64,000 bases of DNA, from positions 1 to 64,000 of the forward strand of contig DATHWC010000114.1 of assembly GCA_035460985.1 (NCBI GenBank). The letters are read 5' to 3'. Below, piece after piece: positions 16,754 to 24,148 of this stretch; the stretch's first letter is position 1; every line of letters begins with the position of its first letter. This stretch comes from Lunatibacter sp035460985 (GTDB lineage Bacteria; Bacteroidota; Bacteroidia; Cytophagales; Cyclobacteriaceae). The notes beneath the pieces are model-generated. The model did no database searches, had not been told where the DNA came from, and was given only the letters and a program-made list of their open reading frames with translations. Made by a program: the position numbers and the translations under genes.

Positions 16754-17413
16754 ATGAAAGTTAACCGTATATTGCCCGTTTTATTTTTGCTCTCCCTGCT
16801 CGTTGCATGTGAGAGCGAAAAGAAAGTGAATAAGGACGTCATTGACGAAATCAAGAAACTTAGTGAAGTAAAGAAAGTCAATGAGGCGGATATGATCTCC
16901 TATGCCATGAAGTGGGGAGATGAAATTAGCACTGAGGCCCAGCAGGCTTTGATTAGTACCTTGCAGAAAGCCATCGCCGATCAGGGAATAGGAGGAGCCG
17001 TGGAGTTTTGCCATACTGAGGCCTTGCCAATAACGCATGAGGTTGGCAAAAAGCATAACGTGACTGTAAAGCGCGTTTCGTTAAAAAACAGAAACCCATC
17101 TAATAGTCCAAGCGATGTGGAGAAAAACATACTTGAGGCATATGCCTACAATGTGGAAAATGGCATTGAGAACAAACCAAATATTCAAAAAATAAACGAA
17201 GGTGAAACCTTGTTATTTACTAAAGCCATTGCCATACCAAATGGGATGTGCCTGAACTGCCATGGAGAACCTGGTGCGGAAATCACCGAAGATACCCAGA
17301 AAAAAATTGAAGCCCTCTATCCTGATGATCAAGCGACAGGTTTTAAGGTCGGTGACCTGCGGGGAATGTGGAGCATTTCTCTCCCAAAAAGTGAAGTGAT
17401 AAAAAACATGTAG
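16754..17413 (+). CDS. DUF3365 (Tll0287-like) haem-binding lipoprotein
   Basis: Taken from the ATG at 16754, the 219-residue protein has a lipoprotein signal (LLVAC, lipidated C19). An earlier in-frame ATG at 16718 would only add a poor leader. The Tll0287-like fold is suggested by the helical N-terminal half and the single c-type haem site CLNCH at 166-170, followed by GDLRGMWSISLP. Proteins of this family are periplasmic haem sensors or redox proteins. It stands alone between two divergent units, so its partner is unknown. Confidence 0.85.
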   Translation: MKVNRILPVLFLLSLLVACESEKKVNKDVIDEIKKLSEVKKVNEADMISYAMKWGDEISTEAQQALISTLQKAIADQGIGGAVEFCHTEALPITHEVGKKHNVTVKRVSLKNRNPSNSPSDVEKNILEAYAYNVENGIENKPNIQKINEGETLLFTKAIAIPNGMCLNCHGEPGAEITEDTQKKIEALYPDDQATGFKVGDLRGMWSISLPKSEVIKNM

Positions 17414-17469
17414 TTTTCGACCTTCCCTATCATTACTATTTCCTATTCAGTTTCCATTTACCATATAGC

Positions 17470-19998
17470 ATGAAGCAAACCTATTTACTGTTTTTCAGTC
17501 TTTTTATTATTGGCCAAGGATTTAGCCAGACCAGAAGCCCTGCTGAATTTTTGGGATATGAGATGGGTCAACGATTTACGCCCCATCACAAGGTGATAGC
17601 CTATTATGAACATATCGCTGCTACCAATGACAATGTCGTTTTAGAATATTACGGGCAAACTTCTGAATTTAGGCCCTTGCTCGTGGCCTTTGTATCCGCC
17701 AAAGACAACATTGACAAACTGGAAACTTTACGGGCTGATAACCTCAAACGGGCTGGACTCATTGCAGGTAACCCAGAGACTCAACTCCCGATAACTTGGT
17801 TGAGCTACAATGTACATGGAAATGAAGCTGTGTCCTCGGAGGCAGCCATGATGACCTTATATGCCTTGGTAGATCCAAATGAACCCAAGACCAAAGCCTG
17901 GCTGGAAAATTCCTTGGTTATTATGGACCCCTGCCTGAATCCCGATGGACAGGAACGGTATGTCAACTGGTACAACCAAAAAGGCAACGCCATCCTTCAG
18001 CCCGACCCGCAATCGGTAGAGCACCGGGAGCCCTGGCCTGGAGGAAGACCCAACCATTACCTTTTTGACTTAAATAGGGACTGGGCCTGGCAGACGCAAA
18101 AGGAATCCCAAGAACGGGTAGCCCTTTACAACCGTTGGTTGCCTCAGGTGCATGTTGATTTTCATGAAATGGGTATTGATGAGCCCTACTTTTTTGCCCC
18201 GGCCGCGGAACCACTTCACGAGCAACTATCTAGTTTTCAGAAAGAATATCAGGAACTATTCGGAAGGAATACAGCCAAATACTTCGATCAGGAAGACTGG
18301 TTTTATTATACCAAAGAGCGCTTTGACCTGCTTTATCCGAGCTATGGAGATACGTATCCCATGTACAACGGAGCCATTGGGATGACCATAGAGCAGGGTG
18401 GATCCGGTAGAGCCGGGCTCGGCATGCTGAATGCTGAGGGGGATACCGTGACGCTCACCGACCGCATCCTTCACCACCATACCACGGCATTGTCAGCCAT
18501 AGAAGTGACTTCCCAGCATGGACAACGTGTCGTGGAGGAGTTTGCAAACTATTTTGCGGAAAGCAGCTCCAACCCCAAAGCAAAATACAAGAGCTTTGTC
18601 ATCAAGGGAACAAACGCTCCGGATAAGGTTGCCAAGTTGCTCGAACTGTTGGATAAAAATGGCATCCGCTATGGAAGAGGTGGAAGCAATACAGGTTTAA
18701 CTGGATTTAACTACTTGACAGGTACGACTGGAAGATTTTCGGTTAGTGAAAACGACATAGTTATCAATGCCTATCAGCCAAAATCTGTGCTGACCCAAGT
18801 GCTCTTTGAGCCGGAGCCTGTGTTGAATGACAGCCTTACGTATGATATTACCACTTGGGCCTTGCCCTATGCATACAATTTAGAAGCTTTTGCCGTAGAG
18901 ACAAGAGTTAATGCCGCTGGAAATTTCGAAAAAGCGGCTTTTGAAATGAATACTGCTGACCCAAATGTCTTAGCCTATATTGCACCTTGGAATGCTACAA
19001 AGCATGTGGCTTTTCTTACTGCCCTGATGCAGGAAAAAATACGGGTGCGAAGTGCTGCTTTACCTTTTAATTTCGGTGATCAAAGCTATCCTGGAGGTTC
19101 TTTGGTTATCACCCGAGCGGGAAATAAATATGTGGCTGATTTCCATCAAAAAGTAACGGATCTTGCTAACAAATTTGAAATATCTCTAGGTAAAACAACC
19201 ACTGGATATGTGGACGAAGGAAAGGATTTGGGATCCGACTTTGTGCGTGCTGTTAAAACTCCAAAGATAGCTCTGATTGGAGGGGCAGGAACTTCTTCGT
19301 TGAATTTTGGGGAAATCTGGCATTTCCTGGAGCAGGAGTTAAGCTACCCAGTGTCAATATTGGAAAAAGACAACTTAGCCTCATTTGATTTGGGAAAATA
19401 TGATGTTATTATTATGCCATCCGGATCTTATGGCAAATCGACGGATGCTGGTAATACGAATCTGATTGACTGGGTAAAAAAAGGGGGGAAATTGATCGCG
19501 GTAGAAAACGCCGTGGAAATATTTGTAGAGACGGAAGGATTTTCTTTAGCAAAATATGGAAATCCGGATGAAAAAGACAGTTTGCAACAGGCAGAGGCCG
19601 ATGCCATGGAGCAGCAATTGATCCTTCCTTATTTGGAGCGGGAGCGCAATGACATTTCCGGCTCTGTGGTCGGAGCGGTGATGGAAGCAACGATCGATCA
19701 GACGCATCCCTTGGGATATGGCATTGGTGATCGTTTTTATACCTTAAAAAATAATTCGAACAGATATGGCTATCTAGCCAAGGGAGTAAATGTAGGGCAT
19801 ATTCCCTCCTTGGACAGGCATAGGGCAGGATTTATCGGATACAAAATAAAACCTCAATTTGAAAAATCCCTGGTATTTGGCGTGGAAAACATTGGCCGTG
19901 GTCAGGTTGTCTACTTGGTAGATAACCCCATGTTCCGAAGCTTTTGGGAAAGTGGAAAGCTTGTTATGGCCAATGCGGTATTTTTGGTTGGGAATTAA
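17470..19998 (+). CDS. Secreted M14-family zinc carboxypeptidase
   Basis: The 842-residue protein has a signal peptide (cleavage near residue 20, GFSQ). The M14 catalytic domain occupies about residues 25-370: zinc ligands H116 and E119 (VHGNEA), a third His in HVDFHE (H232), and the probable catalytic Glu in MTIEQGG (E308). A middle region of about 150 residues and a C-terminal Rossmann-like domain (KIALIGGAGTSS, YDVIIMPSGSYG, GKLIAVENA; about 595-720) resembling a type 1 amidotransferase fold follow. No T9SS C-terminal sorting domain is seen, so it is probably periplasmic. A terminator follows at 20026. Confidence 0.88.
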   Translation: MKQTYLLFFSLFIIGQGFSQTRSPAEFLGYEMGQRFTPHHKVIAYYEHIAATNDNVVLEYYGQTSEFRPLLVAFVSAKDNIDKLETLRADNLKRAGLIAGNPETQLPITWLSYNVHGNEAVSSEAAMMTLYALVDPNEPKTKAWLENSLVIMDPCLNPDGQERYVNWYNQKGNAILQPDPQSVEHREPWPGGRPNHYLFDLNRDWAWQTQKESQERVALYNRWLPQVHVDFHEMGIDEPYFFAPAAEPLHEQLSSFQKEYQELFGRNTAKYFDQEDWFYYTKERFDLLYPSYGDTYPMYNGAIGMTIEQGGSGRAGLGMLNAEGDTVTLTDRILHHHTTALSAIEVTSQHGQRVVEEFANYFAESSSNPKAKYKSFVIKGTNAPDKVAKLLELLDKNGIRYGRGGSNTGLTGFNYLTGTTGRFSVSENDIVINAYQPKSVLTQVLFEPEPVLNDSLTYDITTWALPYAYNLEAFAVETRVNAAGNFEKAAFEMNTADPNVLAYIAPWNATKHVAFLTALMQEKIRVRSAALPFNFGDQSYPGGSLVITRAGNKYVADFHQKVTDLANKFEISLGKTTTGYVDEGKDLGSDFVRAVKTPKIALIGGAGTSSLNFGEIWHFLEQELSYPVSILEKDNLASFDLGKYDVIIMPSGSYGKSTDAGNTNLIDWVKKGGKLIAVENAVEIFVETEGFSLAKYGNPDEKDSLQQAEADAMEQQLILPYLERERNDISGSVVGAVMEATIDQTHPLGYGIGDRFYTLKNNSNRYGYLAKGVNVGHIPSLDRHRAGFIGYKIKPQFEKSLVFGVENIGRGQVVYLVDNPMFRSFWESGKLVMANAVFLVGN

Positions 19999-20025
19999 TG
20001 TGAATGCCTTTATACTACTTATTTT

Positions 20026-20056
20026 AAGCCCGGCCAATTCGGTCGGGCTTTTTTTA
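20026..20056 (+). terminator. Rho-independent terminator after the M14 peptidase gene
   Basis: AAGCCCGGCC and GGTCGGGCTT form a stem with an AATTC loop, followed by a run of T residues. Confidence 0.85.
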
Positions 20057-20120
20057 TTGGGAAAAAAAACCGATTTTGGTTATTGAATTTTTGTGTTCTG
20101 ACTCTAATTTACCTATAAAC

Positions 20121-20726
20121 ATGGCATTACCAACTGAATCTCCCTCACCTGAAAAATTCCGCTGCCCTTGGTGCTTGGGTTTTGAGGACTACCGGAAATA
20201 TCATGACGAAGAGTGGGGAGTTCCGGTTTATACGGATGAAAAGCATTTTGAATTTTTAGTACTGGAAAGTGCTCAGGCGGGACTGAACTGGGCTACTATT
20301 TTGAAAAAACGTGAGGGATATAGACAGGCTTTTGCGGACTTTGACTATCAGCAGGTCGCAGAATTTCCGGATAGCTATGTAGAAACTCTTTTGGAGGATA
20401 AGGGAATAATCAGAAATCGGCTTAAGATAGCTGCTGCCATCAACAATGCCCGGAAACTCATCGAGATACAGACCGAGCAGGGTTCTTTTACGTCCTACAT
20501 TTGGAATTTCGTTGGGGGAAAGCCCATCTTAAATCACTGGACAGATTTATCACAGGCTCCCGCAACTACTGAGATTTCCGACATACTCGCCAAGGATATG
20601 AAAAAACGGGGTTTTAAATTTCTTGGGAGTACCACGCTTTATGCACATATGCAGGCCACTGGACTGATAAATGACCATTTGGTGCAGTGCTTCCGGCATC
20701 AGGAGGTGCAACAGTACGTTCGTTAG
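20121..20726 (+). CDS. tag: DNA-3-methyladenine glycosylase I
   Basis: Tag removes 3-methyladenine from alkylated DNA and starts base excision repair. From the ATG at 20121 the protein has 201 residues, a normal length. The N-terminal FRCPWC (zinc ligand C15) and YHDEEWG (H28) and the C-terminal zinc pair in HLVQCFRH are present, as are the substrate-pocket segments LESAQAGLNWATILKKREGYR and FVGGKPI. An upstream TTG at 20076 is in frame but would add a non-homologous leader. The photolyase gene faces it across a hairpin, giving a small DNA-repair neighbourhood. Confidence 0.93.
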   Translation: MALPTESPSPEKFRCPWCLGFEDYRKYHDEEWGVPVYTDEKHFEFLVLESAQAGLNWATILKKREGYRQAFADFDYQQVAEFPDSYVETLLEDKGIIRNRLKIAAAINNARKLIEIQTEQGSFTSYIWNFVGGKPILNHWTDLSQAPATTEISDILAKDMKKRGFKFLGSTTLYAHMQATGLINDHLVQCFRHQEVQQYVR

Positions 20727-20770
20727 TGAACACCTAAAATCCACAATGCTTTTCTGTACATAAGAAGAAA

Positions 20771-20834
20771 AACCTTCCAGGTTTTACCCGTGAATTGAAC
20801 GACTAGTTGATTTTTTTAAAAAACCGGGAAGGTT
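20771..20834. terminator. Long-stem hairpin between convergent tag and photolyase genes
   Basis: AACCTTCCAGGTTTT (20771-20785) pairs with AAAACCGGGAAGGTT (20820-20834), 14 of 15 positions, around a 34-base loop. It has the same AACCTT...AAGGTT frame as 13704-13734 and probably ends transcription from both sides. Confidence 0.5.
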
Positions 20835-20872
20835 TGTGGGCGTATATTAATTAGGTTCAGGATAATATCGCT

Positions 20873-22306
20873 TTATATTTGGCTCCAATTTTCAAAAGAA
20901 ACGATAGGCAAAGGATAGTGTTCCCCCAAGCGCACCCCTTTATTATTTAGAATTTTCTGCGATAGAGTTTCCGGCTGGTGGATATCGAATCCGGTAAGTT
21001 TGGAAAGTTCCGGGATCCATGTGCGCACATAGTCACCCCTTTTGTCGTAATTTTTAGCCTGCAAGAGGATGTTGAAGTAGCGGTCTTTGCGGGGGTCGTT
21101 TCCTACGCCTGCCACATACATCCAATTCCCCCAATTACTGCACACATCATAATCGATCAACTTACTTTCAAAATAGGCAGCTCCCCATCTCCAGTCTATT
21201 TGCAGGTCGTTTGTCAGAAAGCTGGCAACCAATTGTCTGCCCCGGTTGGACATAAATCCGGTCTGATTCAGTTCACGCATATTGGCGTCAATAAATGGGA
21301 TGCCAGTCAATCCTGCTGCCCAAGCCTTAAATGCACCTTCATCCTGTTTCCAGGAAACAGTTTCGGATTGTATGCCGGAAAGCTGAAAGATTTTATTTCC
21401 GTATTTTTTGCAGATAAATCGAAAATAGTCTCTCCATATCAGTTCGAAAATCAACCAATAGGTAGAATCATTTTTTTCCACCTCCTTTTCGTACTTCCGA
21501 ATTTCCGAATATACCCAGCGAGGCGATAGTGCCCCTACCGATAGCCAGGGGGAAAATTTGCTTGAATAATCAGCCCCCAACAAACCGTTTCGTGTTAGTT
21601 TGTATTTGGCTATACAGTCAGTTTCCCAAAGGTAATAAGCCACTCGTTGCAGGCCCTGCATTTCACCACCTTTGAAAGACAGGACAGATCTTTCATTTTC
21701 GTCGGGATTTTCAAGTCCAAGCTCTTCCAATGTGGGAATTTCTCCACCGGATTCAATGGATAAAGGATATGTAATTCTGTCCGGTGTGGAAAACAACGGC
21801 CTGACTCTCGATAATTTTTCACAGGCTTTTCGGAATGCGGTAAATACCTCCGGCAACTGGGGAATGGGAAAGGGTAGGTCATCCAGGTGAAAAAGGGTAG
21901 CCTGCCAATAGCCATGGGTAGCGATTCCTTTGGCCCAGGAATTTTTTTCCAAGGACTTTTCTACCGCCAGTTCTTCACTAGCTGCTTCATGTGAGAAATA
22001 GACGGCTTCAACCTGATGTTGCTCCGCAAAATCGACCAGTACCTCTTCGGGGTGGCCGTTAAGGATAACCAAATCAGCACCTTTGGATTGTAAGTTATTT
22101 TTAAGGTCCCGTACGGATTCATTGATAAATTTCGCCCGGAAGGAACCGGTTTTTTCTAAATTGAAAGGAGTCTTTCGATAACTTCCGGGATCATAGCAAT
22201 AGACGGGTATTACCTCATCCGCATGCTGTAGGGCTTTTGCCAACGCTTCGTGATCGTGCACTCTCAAGTCATTTCTAAACCAAACAATTGATCTTTTGTA
22301 CTTCAT
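20873..22306 (-). CDS. DASH-type cryptochrome / deoxyribodipyrimidine photolyase
   Basis: The 477-residue flavoprotein starts at the ATG at 22306 (MKYKRSIVWFRNDLRVHDH). An upstream TTG 15 codons earlier is in frame but less fitting. The N-terminal photolyase domain (about 1-170) binds the antenna cofactor; the C-terminal FAD domain shows KYKLTRNGLLGADYSSKFSPWL, WRDYFRF, GIPFIDANMREL, and GNWMYVAGVGNDPRKDRYFN. The TRNGL and YSSKFSPWLS block is characteristic of the Cry-DASH group, which repairs UV lesions chiefly in single-stranded DNA. No regulatory partner lies nearby. Confidence 0.88.
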   Translation of the reverse strand: MKYKRSIVWFRNDLRVHDHEALAKALQHADEVIPVYCYDPGSYRKTPFNLEKTGSFRAKFINESVRDLKNNLQSKGADLVILNGHPEEVLVDFAEQHQVEAVYFSHEAASEELAVEKSLEKNSWAKGIATHGYWQATLFHLDDLPFPIPQLPEVFTAFRKACEKLSRVRPLFSTPDRITYPLSIESGGEIPTLEELGLENPDENERSVLSFKGGEMQGLQRVAYYLWETDCIAKYKLTRNGLLGADYSSKFSPWLSVGALSPRWVYSEIRKYEKEVEKNDSTYWLIFELIWRDYFRFICKKYGNKIFQLSGIQSETVSWKQDEGAFKAWAAGLTGIPFIDANMRELNQTGFMSNRGRQLVASFLTNDLQIDWRWGAAYFESKLIDYDVCSNWGNWMYVAGVGNDPRKDRYFNILLQAKNYDKRGDYVRTWIPELSKLTGFDIHQPETLSQKILNNKGVRLGEHYPLPIVSFENWSQI

Positions 22307-22453
22307 ACACCAGTATAACCAAATGAAAAAGAAAAGTGTTTGTGCTAGCATCTGGGTTTCACCTTTACGCAGGTGCTTTTGGAATGAATGGTAAAAAATT
22401 GTACATCACCCATCAATCTTGATTCTGGATATATTATCTGGGTGTTAGATAGA

Positions 22454-22477
22454 GTATACTGTGTGGGTGTAGTATAC
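22454..22477. repeat. Palindrome GTATACT-N10-AGTATAC upstream of the ATPase gene
   Basis: A seven-base arm pair with a 10-base spacer lies in the 361-base gap between the photolyase and ATPase starts. A second near-palindrome, GGCCATTTGCAAATTGGCC, lies at 22524-22541. No gene is visible in the gap. Confidence 0.5.
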
Positions 22478-22585
22478 ACTACTCCTTTTTATCGGTAATT
22501 TCTTTAAGAAACAAATTTTAAAAGGCCATTTGCAAATTGGCCTCACCAATTTTGTGTACCGGATATTCAAAAAATGCATGATTTA

Positions 22586-22664
22586 TTGCTTTTCATAAAT
22601 ACTATTTAGTTATAATGGTTTTTACAAAAACTAATTTATAAATTTGCTTTTTATAAATACTATT
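22586..22664 (+). promoter_or_regulatory. Duplicated promoter-like segment ahead of the ATPase gene
   Basis: TTGCTTTTCATAAATACTATT at 22586-22606 recurs as TTGCTTTTTATAAATACTATT at 22644-22664 with one mismatch. The second copy directly follows TAAATTTG, a match to the -7 consensus. It ends four bases before the start codon. Confidence 0.4.
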
Positions 22665-22667
22665 CCG

Positions 22668-23849
22668 ATGGAAAATTTGATTAGAAAATCTGAGCGAAAG
22701 GCTGGGTCTGTCAAGGAAAAAAAAAGAAGATACTTATATGAACGGATTGATTGGAAGCAAAAGCTGATACTTGTTCTTGGCTATAGGGGGGTAGGGAAAA
22801 CTACGCTTCTGTTACAATATCTTTCCGGTATACAGCAGAAAGGCATATATATAAGCCTTGACGATTTTTATTTCGAATCCAACCGATTGGTAGAATCTGT
22901 GGCATCCCTCTATGAACTGGGATATCGGGTTTTCCTGCTGGATGAAGTACACCGATACATGTGGTGGTCAAAGGATCTCAAGCAGCTTTATGATGATTAT
23001 GAAGATATTCAGGTAGTCTCGACGGGTTCGTCCATACTAGATATTTCAAAGGGAAATGCAGACCTTTCACGAAGGGCGACAGTCTATCACTTATATGGGT
23101 TGTCTTTTAGGGAATACCTTAATTTTCAAAAAAACGATAGCCTCCCAACCCTTACCTTGGAAGAGATTCTAAACGAGCATCACTTATTGGCACCTGAACT
23201 TTTGGACACCTTTGATTTTGATTCAGATTTTCAGGATTATCTGAAATTTGGATATTTCCCTTACTTTTTGGAGTCAAAAATTGCGTATCATCAAAAATTA
23301 CTGGAAACAATCCAACTGGTCATTGATACAGATATTTCGCCTTTTGAAGAATTGCAGCACACCACCACACGAACATTGAAAAAGCTTCTCTTCGTTTTGA
23401 GTGAAAGCGTCCCATTTACCCCCAACATCCAGAAATTGTCTGTAAAACTGGAGACCCCACGAAATACGGTGTTACGACTTCTCGACCTATTGGATCAGGC
23501 ACAGATTCTGCTTCTCTTGAGAACCTCCACTAAAGGGATTAGCTACCTTCAGAAGCCGGAAAAGATTTACCTGCAAAACCCTAACTTTATTTATCTCTTT
23601 TCACCAACTATGGCCAATATTGGCAATGTCCGTGAAACTTTTTTCCTCAATCAACTAAGTGCTGTTTATTCGGTGACGGCACCTAAGTATGGCGACTTTT
23701 TGGTCGATAATGCCTATGTGTTTGAGGTAGGCGGAGCTTCCAAAACCACCGATCAGATCCAGGGAATTCCCCAGGCCTATTTGGCTCTTGATATTAAAGG
23801 GGGTAGCAACCGGAGAGTTCCCCTTTGGTTATTTGGAATGCTGTATTAG
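22668..23849 (+). CDS. AAA-type ATPase (AAA_14/DUF4143-like)
   Basis: The 393-residue protein begins at the ATG at 22668; a TTG eight codons earlier lies inside the repeated promoter-like DNA. Visible motifs: Walker A GYRGVGKTT (38-46), Walker B VFLLDEVHRY (D92/E93), a sensor-like STGSSILD, and a C-terminal winged-helix and nuclease-like region ending in FEVGG, TDQI and PLWLFG. This family is widespread in Bacteroidota and archaea with no settled role. A second member is cut by the left edge of the window (2-307). A 13-base direct repeat, AGGCCATTTGCAA, lies on both sides (22523-22535 and 24071-24083). Confidence 0.8.
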   Translation: MENLIRKSERKAGSVKEKKRRYLYERIDWKQKLILVLGYRGVGKTTLLLQYLSGIQQKGIYISLDDFYFESNRLVESVASLYELGYRVFLLDEVHRYMWWSKDLKQLYDDYEDIQVVSTGSSILDISKGNADLSRRATVYHLYGLSFREYLNFQKNDSLPTLTLEEILNEHHLLAPELLDTFDFDSDFQDYLKFGYFPYFLESKIAYHQKLLETIQLVIDTDISPFEELQHTTTRTLKKLLFVLSESVPFTPNIQKLSVKLETPRNTVLRLLDLLDQAQILLLLRTSTKGISYLQKPEKIYLQNPNFIYLFSPTMANIGNVRETFFLNQLSAVYSVTAPKYGDFLVDNAYVFEVGGASKTTDQIQGIPQAYLALDIKGGSNRRVPLWLFGMLY

Positions 23850-23968
23850 GAGAATCGCAAAAATTGAGGGGAATTTTTAAAATGCGTTTGAAGGTTGTTC
23901 GGTTATTCGACAGCCGCACCTTCTTACACCTCTGAAGCGCTTAGGTATGGATTTCCGAGGATGAATTC

Positions 23969-24018
23969 ACCACAGACTGCACTGATCAACACGGATTTAT
24001 TGTCTAGAACTAGACAAT
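23969..24018. repeat. CACAG-type intergenic repeat plus perfect hairpin
   Basis: CACAGACTGCACTGATCAAC leads into ACACGGATTT, a word I recall as a common intergenic repeat in Bacteroidota and related phyla. A perfect eight-base hairpin ATTGTCTA-GAAC-TAGACAAT (23999-24018) follows. The 299 bases between the ATPase stop and the receptor stop hold no other feature that I can see. Confidence 0.5.
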
Positions 24019-24148
24019 AGTTCCCGCTTCGCCCTTTTATCAGTATTTTACTTTCGCATGAGATTTTTTTAGGCCATTTGCAATGCCCCCCCAATTTCGA
24101 CTTCCGGAAATTCAACGACTATTTTCCATTTTCTGAACCGACATACGC

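Noticed and set aside
23924..24115. 63-codon minus-strand frame after the ATPase gene
   Set aside because: It is built from the CACAG-type repeat and a hairpin, so it is repeat DNA and not a gene.
22307..24148. Defence island around the AAA ATPase
   Set aside because: Only a single ATPase gene is present; no nuclease, methylase or toxin-antitoxin partner is encoded on either side.
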